The position numbers and the translations under genes were made by a program. Under the pieces are notes generated by a model. The model was not told where the DNA came from. It was given only the letters and a program-made list of their open reading frames with translations, and made no database searches. A stretch of 42,926 bases of DNA, taken from assembly GCA_009801015.1 (NCBI GenBank), contig VHZZ01000039.1, positions 335,326 through 378,251 on the forward strand. Direction: 5' to 3'. Of the stretch, positions 34,201 through 42,378 are shown piece after piece. The first letter of the stretch is position 1. The number at the start of each line of letters is the position of its first letter. This DNA is from Silene noctiflora (taxonomy: Eukaryota; Streptophyta; Magnoliopsida; Caryophyllales; Caryophyllaceae).

Positions 34201-37200
34201 GGATCATTTAACTTTTCCTGAAATGCAAGGGCTATATTTAGATCTGGAAGATGATTCACTGAAGTAGATGTGCTTGACTCGTAGCCTTGACTTTCAAGAC
34301 CACCACTATAAGCAATGACCGAGGTGTGATCATAGCTCTTCTCAGCAAGGGAGGGACCAGCATCAGGATCTTGAACAACAGAACGACACGAACTACTACG
34401 CAAAACTAAACTAGGCCTTGCACTATCCATGCTTTTTTCACTGTTAATTCCCTCACGGGAGCTTGTGGTTCTGTGCAAAGTACTGCCATTCCAGCCACTG
34501 GTATCCCCGGTACAATGCACAGCATTTCTATTGATAGCTTCCATTCCATGTCCGAGGTGACCCACTTCAGTGCTGCTGCTATGTTTCATACTTGAGCCAC
34601 ATCCTTCAGAAGAACTGGACGAAGTATTATTCTCTTTCCGGCGGAACCCCTCCCTGAGACGAATAACTGTACTCTGCAATGCATCTCTTCTTGCAGCTGA
34701 AGGATTCGTAACAAGTAGATGACGACAGATAGCAGCTCCCAATAATACAGATGCCATAACTACATAGCTTATGCAATGTCCCAAGTACCTATAAGCAGAG
34801 AAATATACAAATGAGATGCAATCATCATCATCATCAGCATCATCATCATTCCTCACGTGCCCATAGAGATGCTCCCACTAAAACAGAGTCGAAGAGGTTG
34901 GAGATATGTAGTCTTTTACCCCACAACTCGACAAGGCTACAACATCAAAGGGGTTGTTTCCCAAGTGACCATCAAATCAAAACCAGGAAGGCCGTGTGGT
35001 TTTTCATAAAAAGAAGGGAAATCATAAGGGTTTTACAAGTCACATTGATTCAGTCCGTTTTATCTCAAAGCCAAAAGAAGAAGAATTTACTATGCATGAG
35101 ATGTAATTACAAAAAAATTTAAAAAAAATTTTAAAAAAAATAAGCAAAGCAAATAATAGCACCTCATGAATTCACGGGGAAAAAAAAAAAAAAAAAAAAA
35201 CAGATGCTAACCAATAATGTACTCCAAAGCAGATGAGGAAAGCACGAGATGCGCCAGCAATGAACAGCGCAACAACGCGACTTTCAAGAAGCTTGAAGCC
35301 GTATAAGCATGCCCCCATATTCCAATCTGCGACAAAGTCAAGAGCACAAAAAATCGTATCCAAGTATCAGACCTATTAGAAACAAAGGCCGAACTCTAAC
35401 AAACACCAGCAGGCATACCAAGAATTACAACTGCAGCTGAAGTGATGGATCCTAACCAACGTGCCTCCTTAGCCGTCAACCCATACAATATTGAGTAGAC
35501 AAGAAGTACCAGCAATGATAGAAGGTAAAGAATCCCCAGATGTGAAGCCCTGAAGATAGAAGTCCACGATCCAAACACAGAGTGAAATCACATCATCATG
35601 GTGCACAAATCCAAGCATGACATTAGATACACCCCTTCCCCAAGAAGATTAATTATTTACAAGATCCAATAATATCACCTTTCCAGACAAGTAAGAAAAG
35701 TGAAATAGTTGCCAGAAAGTCTAATGGAATTAAGAGTGAGCTTTTAAATGCATTTAGTGGATGTGAAATCAACCTGACTAAGCAAGTCAACATTAAAACA
35801 GACAGAACTAGTAAGGACTTGCCTACTGGATTGACGAGGATATAGATCATTTGGATCCGGAGGTTCTGGCAAGCAAGCAACAGGGCCCACCTCAATACAG
35901 TCAGAGTACGCATATTTATATGCCCTCCTCACATATTCATCCACATCCAAACCATTTCCTGACAAGGTTTGCACAAATAAAGATGTGGACAAGGCATAAA
36001 TTCAACAGCTACACAGTAATTACAAAGACGCACACAAGAGCTGACGAATGCAGAACAGCAAATACTTAAACAAAGTAAAAGTTAATTCTAGCCAGCCTCG
36101 AAGAAATTACCATTGAATAGCATTCGACATATAAAAAGCATATTGACTGCCAAGGCAATAGCAGATACACCAAAAAAGAATCCTGAAGGAGAATATCGCT
36201 CTGATGCACTGGATCCTGTTGTAACATACACAGCACAAAGCTCATAGGCACAAAGTAATCCAACCCCGAGAAAAAGAAGAAAAGCAACAGCCCCTGTCAG
36301 AATAAACCGAGAAAAGAGTCAGATGAGAAGCATAACTTTTTCAGTCTCTTCATATGCAAAGCCACTGTAAGAACATCAATGCCATAAAAATAAAAAACCA
36401 TGTCACTGAATAAGCAGAAACATAACCATTAACTTGTAATAAATATGTACAGCATAAAATAGTTATATGATTATATCACTCTTCACATCCAATCGGCTTT
36501 TACATGAACTTTGTATTTTTAATTTTCATCTTTATTTTCTGCACATGATCAGTACTTCTAGCTTCTACGTCTTAGGGGTTGCTTTATTTTTTTTAACAAT
36601 TAAATAGATACTTCTAAAGAAATGAAGAAGCAAAAGAGGACAGGGGAGTTGCAAATACACAAAGAAGGCCAGTGTTGTTACAGAAACATTATTTAAATGG
36701 ACTTAAAAGCACTGCCAGCTCTATCCCACAGAGAAACTAGTAAAACTACTGAATCCCCAATTATTACCAGAGTACGCATTTTTCCTGAAGAGGGATGTAA
36801 ATGACCTGAGTCGGCTAGATGAACCCTCAGAATCGGTTTGGTCAAAGCTCGGCTCGAGCTCGATCAAACCGAGTTTAAGCCCAAGCTTGAGTCAAGCTTA
36901 ACTAAATCTGAGTCGATCCCAAGCTCAACGAGACTCCGATCGGAAACTCATTTAGGCTCAATTTTAGTTTTTTTAGTGTAATTTTAATATTTTTAAAATT
37001 ATATGTTATTTTGGCATTTAATCATTTATAATTATATTATACTTATTATATTCTGGTATTTTATAATTAATTATATTTGGTTTTAAAAAAAAATATTTAT
37101 ATTTATATTTATAGTTAAAAATGAAAATAACATAATGACGAGCTCAAGCTTTTTCCAAGCCCAGCTCAAGCTTCAATTTTTATGCTCAACGAGCTTCGAG

Positions 37201-39220
37201 CTCAAAATTCCAAGCTGATTCCCAGCCCAACCGAACTCGAGCTCAGATCGGCTCGTTTACACCCTTTGCTGAGAAGTACGAGAATTCAGCTCCAACCAGA
37301 TCCACCAAAAGACATACAACACCGCGTATCTCGAAGACAACTTTCCTCTCGTAGTCCTCGCCCTCAAAAATTATTGCCGAGGAAATTAACCATAGGAAAA
37401 GGACAAATCCAATTTTCTTGACTAAATCCAATTAACCACAGCCATGAAGTGGGCAGCATTACAATGAGGGAATATATACATCCTGGCTCACAATATTTCC
37501 AGCACAGAACACACACATATGGACCAATAACAGTAACAGATTTAATGAGGGAATACAAACATCTCGACTCCCAATATTTCCAGCACAGAACACACAAATA
37601 TGGACCAAGAACAGTAACAGATCTACACCTTTTAGGGCTATCTATATGTTCATTCTACCCAAAGCCATAGACCAACAAACCTCTGACTTCCACTGTAACT
37701 TTGGACTTCTGAATACCTTTCATGACTATGCTAGTAGTAGAAGGAACGGGTTTAGTGAGCATTGTCATAAAGGAACATGAATGCTTACTCCTAAAATCGG
37801 ATGTTTTCATCAATTGAGCAGTATCTCATACAGAAAGTAAGACCACCAACTCACATAAGATGGACCTTCGCTATTGGAGATTTCAAGAATTCTCTCAGAG
37901 ATAAATACTCCATATACTCCATAGTTGTTTTCCTGATGTCGGAATATATAGGTGACTGAACAATAAAGTTGCTTAAGCTTATTATCATCCCAATATGTAG
38001 GCAACTAGGCATTGTCCCCTCATGCTATTCATAGGAGAGAATGACCATCAAATTTCCCATGATCCTATAGTCATTCATTGACTCTCTCCACACGCCCATC
38101 GGCGGCCCATGCTTGATATGTAGACATGGATAGCAGATCAAAAGACAAATCCTGGCCTCAAATAATTATTTTCAGATAAAGGTGTAGATGTTCAAAAAAT
38201 GTTATGAAACCAGCAATTTCTAATTTACTAATCAGTACACTGGTTTCTTTCAAAAGAAAGAAAGTATTCACAACAAAAAGGATCAAGTTGAGTCTCCATC
38301 ATTTGCTCAAAAAAAAAAAAAGTTGAGTCTTCATCATTAGTAATTTGGTATGGATTAAGTCAATTTCCTTTAGAATCATCCATTAACAAAAAATTGGGTC
38401 TATATACATTAATTGTGAGGTTGGCTCAACTAGAAGTGAAAGGTGAAATTGCCTTATATACTCCATAAGACTTACTAACATTCTAAAGACTGTCTCGCTT
38501 TCACCTCTCACGTACTAACGAAATGGGGTAGCTCATAACTTTTGTGCTTCTACCAAATCAATATTGCTGAAGACTGGAAGAGTCTCTCTGTATGTATGTG
38601 AACCAAGTCGTGTAATTAGAGACTCGGTGAAAACATGAGAGACTTGGAGTCAAGGGGCAAATGCAAGGACTTGTATATCTATTTCATGCACAAGGCGTCA
38701 AGTTAGGTGGTAAACGAGAGTGAACAAGGGAAATTTGCAACAAAACATAAAGGAAAGACGTACGGGAGCTCTGCCATTGGGTTCTCCACCAAAGCATGAT
38801 AGAATAAAATGCAAAAAGCAAAGCAGTTCCAGCCATAATGAGAGCCAATCCAAGGAGATCTCTGCGGAAAATAAGAATTAACCAGGAACCGGAGGCGACG
38901 AGGACGAGAAGAGGGGAGACAACAATAGTCCAAGCAAGGAGAGTGAGAGAGGCACAGAGGAGAGGGAGTCTGGATCCCTGAAAAGAAAGAGGCCATTTTC
39001 TGGCGAAGATCCAACTGAGGGAGACAAAAGACTAGTGTTAGCAAAGTAGTCGAGTTGGTAGTGGATGAAATAAGAAACAAGGACGGAAGGAGTACCTGTA
39101 AAGACGCCAGGGGCGCCAATTGACGGCCCAAAGAAGAGAGAAGGAGGAGGCAGCGAGGAAGGCGAAAAGCGAAGCGGATACTAAACAGGCAACAGCAAAG
39201 TGGTGAGCGTGATGCTCCAT
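16201..39220 (-). CDS. DEK1: DEK1, membrane-anchored calpain-type cysteine protease (30 coding exons)
   Basis: Exons (transcript order): 39220-39096, 39014-38764, 36293-36111, 35958-35823, 35549-35419, 35326-35212, 34788-33771, 33664-33554, 29099-29041, 27330-27168, 27050-26777, 26686-26536, 26455-26344, 26214-26049, 25966-25896, 25764-25673, 25567-25405, 24060-23989, 23101-22724, 22623-22508, 22196-21899, 21677-21358, 19899-19548, 19403-19083, 19007-18903, 18776-18648, 17635-17255, 17133-16996, 16897-16661, 16506-16201. All phases fit and give 2157 aa (Arabidopsis: 2151). Residues 1-320 and about 610-1105 are membrane segments, separated by a Ser-rich loop region (about 340-600). A charged linker with a coiled-coil-like stretch ([21 protein letters not shown]) spans 1107-1395, then a laminin-G-like domain (about 1425-1620), the calpain core (about 1690-2005) and a C2-like domain (2010-2157). 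The catalytic triad is present: Cys1767 (GDCWFLSA), His1925 (GHAYS) and Asn1945 (IRNPWANE). DEK1 acts at the plasma membrane in epidermal and aleurone fate and mechanosensing; autolysis releases the protease part. Confidence 0.97.
17636..18647 (-). other. DEK1 intron 26 (1.0 kb)
   Basis: This intron lies between the exon with the catalytic Cys and the exon with the catalytic His. The part at about 18090-18400 is richer in C than its surroundings, as in decayed transposon sequence, but no ends or family could be recognised. Confidence 0.7.
19900..21357 (-). other. DEK1 intron 22 (1.46 kb) with GC-rich insertion
   Basis: The intron interrupts the laminin-G-like domain. Its middle (about 20547-21244) differs strongly in base composition from the rest and is listed separately. 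The remainder, about 750 nt, is ordinary AT-rich intron sequence. Confidence 0.8.
20547..21244. mobile_element. GC-rich fold-back insertion of unclear class
   Basis: The left half is C-rich and the right half is very G-rich on the plus strand, with many GGG and GGGG runs between 20850 and 21130. A perfect 13-bp hairpin (ACTCTCCCACCCA, 9-base loop, complement) stands near the centre at 20814-20848. The left edge reads GGGGTTGTTTGATTGG, and the right edge in reverse complement reads GGGGCCCTTTTGCTC, so the ends match only weakly. A better inner match to GTTGTTTG(A/T)TTG lies at about 21158-21171. I see no convincing target duplication. Ends are approximate. Confidence 0.45.
22197..22507 (-). 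other. DEK1 intron 20, mostly a MITE
   Basis: The intron is 311 nt. Without the 217-bp MITE and one TA it would be about 92 nt, a usual short plant intron. The MITE ends 29 bases from the 5' splice site. Confidence 0.8.
22262..22478. mobile_element. Stowaway-like MITE in DEK1 intron 20
   Basis: The element is bounded by TA at 22260-22261 and 22479-22480. The left terminal repeat starts CTCCTTCCAATCC and the right one, in reverse complement, starts CCTCCAATCC. They share a block of more than 20 bases running from CCAATCC to CTACCCATT. The left repeat is partly duplicated in tandem: CACACCAAACTACCCATT occurs twice near 22273 and 22309. Size, TA target and CTCC start fit Stowaway (Tc1/mariner). 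High similarity of the arms suggests a fairly recent arrival. Confidence 0.8.
23102..23988 (-). other. DEK1 intron 18 (0.9 kb)
   Basis: AT-rich intron between the first exon of the cytosolic linker and the long exon 19. No inserted element or coding-like sequence was recognised. Confidence 0.75.
24498..24728. mobile_element. Possible worn Stowaway-like MITE
   Basis: The left edge, after TA at 24496-24497, reads CCCCCTATTTTTTGGAAG. The right edge in reverse complement reads TTCCCTATTTTTCGTTCC. The shared core is CCCTATTTTT. Size (about 230 bp) and left TA fit Stowaway, but a right TA is not seen, so the ends are uncertain and the copy is old. Confidence 0.4.
25088..25258. repeat. Imperfect tandem duplication in DEK1 intron 17
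   Basis: Two adjacent copies, 25088-25182 and 25183-25258, share TTAAGC(G/A)TCACAGG, CTGAACA(A/T)GACCAGGTTCAAT and TTGTTCAAA..TAAAAATT. The second copy is shorter by about 20 bases. Confidence 0.75.
25322..25370. repeat. (AAC)n with adjoining dispersed repeat word
   Basis: An AAC microsatellite (about 25323-25345) runs into ATCAGAGCCTTAATCCCAAA. Related words with TCCCAAA and TTTGGG or ATTGGGGT are found at 27511-27540 and 27697-27730 in intron 9. Such AAC plus CCTTAGTCCCAAA strings are frequent in dicot genomes as transposon remnants; I recall them but cannot name the family. Confidence 0.5.
27371..27456 (-). pseudogene. Ghost copy of DEK1 exon 10 5' part
   Basis: The stretch matches the real exon 10 start (27248-27335) at roughly three quarters of positions, 122 bases upstream in the transcript. 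Shared blocks include GGCATGCCACCAT, GATAGTCAATGATAAT and AGAACAGATG-type sequence. The copy keeps an acceptor (TTGCAG) with the exon starting at 27452. In the normal phase it reads through CCA TCT GTT GTT CTT and then reaches TAA after TTG ACT ATC TAC; a 2-base gap relative to the true exon lies close by. It covers only the first part of exon 10 and has no obvious donor. If its acceptor were used, the DEK1 frame would end early. Confidence 0.8.
27878..27999. repeat. Two identical 26-bp palindromic repeats
   Basis: The same 26 bases, starting TCCGATACGTATTTTGTCGG, occur at 27878-27903 and 27974-27999. Each unit is itself an imperfect palindrome (TCCGA..TCGGA), and more GATACG words lie around them. 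This looks like the subterminal repeat zone of a DNA transposon, class unknown. Confidence 0.7.
28069..28160. mobile_element. Transposon-like end fragment
   Basis: GGGGGTGTTTGGGTTGC resembles the left terminal repeat of many small plant DNA transposons. A partial inverted repeat follows: ACGGTAT..GGGAGT near 28088 and ACTCCATTCC..ATACCGT near 28138. No matching right terminus was found, so this may be a fragment. Confidence 0.35.
31297..32776. mobile_element. Large non-autonomous Stowaway-like element carrying an insertion
   Basis: After TA at 31295-31296 the left edge reads CCCCCTACCATCTGAAG. The right edge, before TA at 32777-32778, reads in reverse complement CTACCTCCCATTTATATAG. Both arms then share GTTCTTCCCA(T/C)TT at the same distance from the end. 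The interior is unusually C-rich (about 31400-31740) for this intron. A hAT-like element at 31848-32401 sits inside it. Without that insertion it would be about 0.9 kb. No transposase was seen. Confidence 0.5.
31848..32401. mobile_element. hAT-like non-autonomous element with tRNA-like promoter boxes
   Basis: The ends are CAGGGACGGATCC at the left and, in reverse complement, CAGGGCGGAACTAG at the right, the style of hAT terminal repeats. Flanks GACAAGGG and GATCAAAG may be a worn 8-bp target duplication. Inside, TGGCCTAGCGG (31955-31965) resembles a tRNA A box and CGAGTCGACCCCC (31995-32007) a B box, about 40 bases apart, as in tRNA-derived SINEs. The element could therefore be a hAT relative that swallowed a SINE, or a family that always carries these boxes. 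Confidence 0.55.
33226..33473. mobile_element. Stowaway-like MITE in DEK1 intron 8
   Basis: TA stands at 33224-33225 and 33474-33475. The left end begins CTACATACCAAATCT and the right end, in reverse complement, begins CTCCCTACATCTC. Further in, both arms contain ACTTTGGTGGTC. Size is 248 bp, with no coding part. The arms have diverged, so it is an older copy than the one in intron 20. Confidence 0.7.
34789..35211 (-). other. DEK1 intron 6 (423 nt)
   Basis: An ordinary intron with a CAT microsatellite-like stretch (about 34818-34855), a poly-A-rich zone near 35110-35150 and an A20 tract at 35181-35200 close to its donor end. Confidence 0.75.
35821..35823 (-). other. GC-AG splice donor of DEK1 intron 4
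   Basis: Exon 4 ends in AG at 35823 and the intron begins GCAAGT (35822 downward). The acceptor is the normal TTCAG at 35551-35550. Only this joint keeps the frame (PRQSSR then [10 protein letters not shown]), and AG/GCAAGT is the consensus of the rare GC-AG intron class. Confidence 0.85.
36791..37266. mobile_element. Non-autonomous DNA transposon with GAGCTCGAGC-rich arms
   Basis: The left end reads AGGGATGTAAATGACC and the right end, in reverse complement, AGGGTGTAAACGAGCC. Both arms are packed with AGCTCGAGCTC and CAAGCTT-type words that pair with each other, around an AT-only core at about 36970-37130. Flanks CTGAAG and CTGAG may be a worn target duplication. Plant elements with AGGGGTGTAAACGAGCCGAG termini are common; I recall them as hAT-like but cannot confirm the superfamily. 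Confidence 0.65.
37465..37626. repeat. 81-bp tandem duplication in DEK1 intron 2
   Basis: Two adjacent units start at 37465 and 37546 with TGAGGGAATA. They share CAATATTTCCAGCACAGAAC, ATATGGACCAA and AACAGTAACAGAT. Identity by eye is near 85-90 percent, so the duplication is relatively young. Confidence 0.85.
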
Positions 39221-39320
39221 TTTGGTTGAATTTGGAATAGAGGTGAGTGTGTTGTTCAAAGCATAAGCTGCAAGAAGCAGCAGCAGAAGCAGAAGCAGCA
39301 GCAGATACTCATCCCTCCTC
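39221..39320 (-). promoter_or_regulatory. DEK1 5' leader with CTG/CAG-type repeat
   Basis: The bases just upstream of the DEK1 ATG, read on the minus strand, are C/T-rich and contain a CTG/CTT triplet run (39277-39304). The transcript start is not visible. The ATG at 39220 was chosen because it opens the conserved start with [12 protein letters not shown] at residues 30-41. Confidence 0.5.
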
Positions 39321-40440
39321 CACCACCTTAGTTGTTAATTCAAAGCTAGGGTTTGGTGGTACTAGTCAGTAATCTTCCTTCCCCCAAAATGAAATGCAAC
39401 AACCAAGTAGCGCGCGTGCTAGTAATCTTCCTTCCGAATGAATGAATCCGTCCGTAACTGACTGATGACGACGACGACTACTACTACTACTACTCCTGGT
39501 ACTAGTAGCTCAACTCAGCTTGCCGCCTCACTAATTAATTGACGGGATTCAAACAAACCTAACACAACCAAGACCTTAACTCAACTGATTTAATTTGTCA
39601 ATTGCAGAAAGAGAGAAGAAGACAGAAGAAGAAGAAGAAGAAAGGAAAAAGAGGTAGAAAAGCGATAACGCCACTACCAAGTACGGAGGACTACAGACAA
39701 CTTCACAATATGTTCACACTTGACCAGTTCACATTACCTCCACTTTCTACTTTCTACTTTCTACTACCTACTGCTCCTACCACACTTTACCTTTACCCCC
39801 AACTTTTCTTTCCTTTTTCTTTTTTTTTTTTTTAACAACTTCATTTTGTAAATGAATTTTAAATTTGCTCACCAATAAATTTAATTTTTGGTCTCTTAAT
39901 TGCTTTCCCTATCGCAAAAAATCAACAATAAGTGGATTATACATCTGATGTACTGCATCAGATAGTGTAGTTTCTGATAAAGTTTTCGAATTGTATTTTA
40001 AAAATTATGAGTTTTGTTATAAAGTTTTTGAGTACTTTAAACTCAAAAAATTACATTATAACTCAACAAAACTACATATAAACTCATAAAACTTTGAGTT
40101 TGACGTTAGGAAACTAAAATGAAATTTATAAACTTTATAGAGCTCAAAAATATTACATAGAAACTCATAAACTCAGTGTGATGGTGATATGCGGATTAAA
40201 AGATGGAGTAATTTTAGCAAGTCAACAATATGATGGATTATTCCTATGAAGTATTAGTAGCCACATCATTTTTCACCTGTTATAGCAGGTCAAAAAAACA
40301 AACAAGTTTGTTATGGGAAGGAAGGGGATATAGGTGGGAATAAATTCGGATTACTTAAAGGATAAAGTAATTTAAACAGGTCACCCATATGAATATATGA
40401 TGGATTATTGTGTCACACAAACGAACGATTTTTTAAAATA
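39321..40440. other. DEK1 promoter side and AT-rich spacer
   Basis: No gene is supported. There is an ACT/ACG triplet run at 39467-39493, an AGA/GAA purine run at about 39612-39642, a TTTCTAC heptamer repeated about three times at 39746-39770 and a T-rich tract near 39820-39833. The first few hundred bases should include the DEK1 promoter. Confidence 0.5.
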
Positions 40441-40766
40441 ATGCTCAAATATAAAGTATTTTTCGTTTTTGGTTGGTTTTAAAACTATTTGTCAAAATGG
40501 TGTCCACATATGCTCGGGTTTTCCACAAACCTAAAAACACTGGTGCAACTTTGAAATTATGGAAGGAATTGCTTTTGACGTAAACATGTCGTTGCGAATG
40601 ACGTGGGTATGAGAGTATACACGCCATTAGGGGTTTTTTATATGTTAAAAGTGGTGATAATTGACTAACACTTGATAATCTCCTTTGATTGATAAGGTTA
40701 TCAAATACTCCGATCATCCTTGATCTATAATCGCAGTGTGTCAGAATCAAGTGTCTATACTAGTAA

Positions 40767-40836
40767 TCTTATCCCACAAGGAAATATTGTAACCTGAGAC
40801 ACATATAGGGTCGATTATTTTGGAAGAAAGCGCGTG
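40767..40836. repeat. Dispersed repeat, copy B (copy A at 10217-10290)
   Basis: The stretch has the same block order as copy A: CTTATCCCACA, GTAACC, GAGACA, TAGGGTCGA, GGAAGAAAGCGCGT. After the shared core the two copies differ. Confidence 0.5.
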
Positions 40837-41076
40837 ACTCGATCACGATTCTACATAGATATCTAACCTCCCCAAAAGCAGTCCATATCAACCATACGGT
40901 CACCTTTAAAGACTCACTGCTCACTGTTTGCCGACAATGTTAAATGGATCACCACAAACAAGTCAAATAAGATAACAACAGTTACTAGTCACAATAAACA
41001 ACTCATAAATCGAATACAACAATATACACAACACTACCATAACTAAATCCACACCAATCACTCTAATCCCGATGTC

Positions 41077-41260
41077 TAGCGGTGCCTGCTACAAATCACA
41101 TGCAACAACCCTAAAACATCCAATCACGACACCTGCTACAAATCACGGGTAACAATCGTTACAACGTTATAATACGGCGCCCACTACAAATCACGGGTAG
41201 CAAGCGCATGTCACGGCGCCTCCTACGAATCACATATAGCAACCGCGAAACCCATACCAT
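41077..41260. repeat. Degenerate tandem array, about 39-49 bp units
   Basis: Four units begin near 41077, 41126, 41175 and 41214. Each has a (C/G)GGCGCC- or CGACACC-like start, then (C/T)TAC(A/G)AATCAC and a (G/A)CAAC or AGCAA word. Unit length shrinks from about 49 to 39. It is probably the non-coding interior or subterminal zone of a transposon. Confidence 0.6.
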
Positions 41261-41273
41261 TAATGTGCATATC

Positions 41274-41333
41274 CTTCATGTGGGCGGGACACATGAAGCT
41301 ATCCTAGGCGGAGTCAATCTCCCAATTGACTCC
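41274..41333. repeat. Two adjacent perfect 9-bp hairpins
   Basis: Hairpin 1: CTTCATGTG, 7-base loop, CACATGAAG at 41274-41298. Hairpin 2: GGAGTCAAT, 6-base loop, ATTGACTCC at 41310-41333. They are separated by 11 bases. Both stems are perfect. Confidence 0.85.
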
Positions 41334-42099
41334 TCTAACACCGATCTCCAACAACAATAACAATAACATCAAAATTACAATACAACATCTTAATCACATC
41401 AAGAAAAAAAACAATAGCACACTAATAATAACTGAGTAGGGAAAATCCTATCTTTTAGCAATACTCCAATCACAAGCAATCATTTATTAATCTTTCACAA
41501 ATCAATCACCTATTAACATAATTATGTATAATTACTACATGCTCAATCAATTAACCATGAACATATCCTAGATTCATCATGACTTAGTATTAATCTCAAC
41601 TTAAAGACCAAATTCGACTTATCCTGACCTTCCAGAACAAGACAAACTCACGATAAAATGCATTACTAATTGCAGAAAAATCAAATCAATACAAGACCAA
41701 TTGGGTTGAAATCCCAAGATTCTTAGCTACATTCTTATTAGTAGACCTTCCAAATTACCAACGTATCACGACTCAACAGACAGATTTCAAACAGCTGGCA
41801 GAATTCGTCGCATAAAAATTATTTGTTTATAAAACAAGTTCAACAAATTGTTAAAATCGAAGCCTAACATTATCTAGACTCTCCATATTTAATGTATGAA
41901 AAAGACCCGGAATAGAATAGACTTCTAAGTTGGTTTTGAACCGTTTTCTACAACACAATCAGGTTCGCGGACATTTCGACGACATGTTCATAAATAAATC
42001 ATCTAGGACAAACTGTAAGGAGGTTTGCTACAAAATTTTAAAGGCATAAACTAGACTTGGAATAAACCATAGTGTAATACTCGGGACTTTTATAAGGCT

Positions 42100-42260
42100 T
42101 CACTCGGCCGAGTACACAAAGTACTCGACCGAGTGGAGGTCACTCGGTCGAGTGGGGCTGTCGAGTGCGGTTGGATTGCGTATGGAAGTTCCTGATTCGT
42201 CCACTCGACCAAGTACTCAGGTGCACTCAACCGAGTGGACTGCACTCGACCAAGTGTCGT
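42100..42260. repeat. Cluster of ACTCGRYCGAGT palindromes
   Basis: At least six copies of a 12-bp palindrome or one-mismatch version lie in about 160 bases: ACTCGGCCGAGT, ACTCGACCGAGT, ACTCGGTCGAGT, ACTCGACCAAGT (twice) and ACTCAACCGAGT. Some half-sites (GTCGAGTG) occur between them. Spacing is irregular, 10-45 bases. Confidence 0.9.
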
Positions 42261-42378
42261 CGCTATCACTGTGTACGCGCATTTTTGGCTTGTGGACCTA
42301 GCTCTCTTTTGCCTCTTTCCTCTTTGTTTTGACCTCACAATCCCCACCAAACCTTATCTTTTTATCCTGAAAAATCCC

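Larger units (their letters stand above)
36294..38763 (-). other. DEK1 intron 2 (2.47 kb) with repeats
   Basis: This intron follows the exon encoding the first membrane helices. It contains an inverted-repeat element (36791-37266) and an 81-bp tandem duplication (37465-37626). The rest (about 37640-38760 and 36294-36790) is AT-rich with nothing recognised. Confidence 0.8.
40441..42378. other. Repeat-derived DNA upstream of DEK1, no gene
   Basis: This zone contains copies of two dispersed repeats (40584-40610 and 40767-40836), a degenerate tandem array (about 41077-41260), paired hairpins (41274-41333) and a palindrome cluster (42100-42260). The only long frame (minus, 42090-42350) is produced by the palindrome cluster and has no recognisable product. 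Confidence 0.6.

Noticed and set aside
41077-41260. CRISPR-like array
   Set aside because: The units are degenerate, spacers are not of constant length, and the context is a plant nuclear genome. It is a decayed tandem repeat.
42090-42350. Minus-strand frame of 86 codons
   Set aside because: It is open because the ACTCGACCGAGT palindromes are low in stops on both strands. Codons follow the repeat, and no protein family is recognisable.
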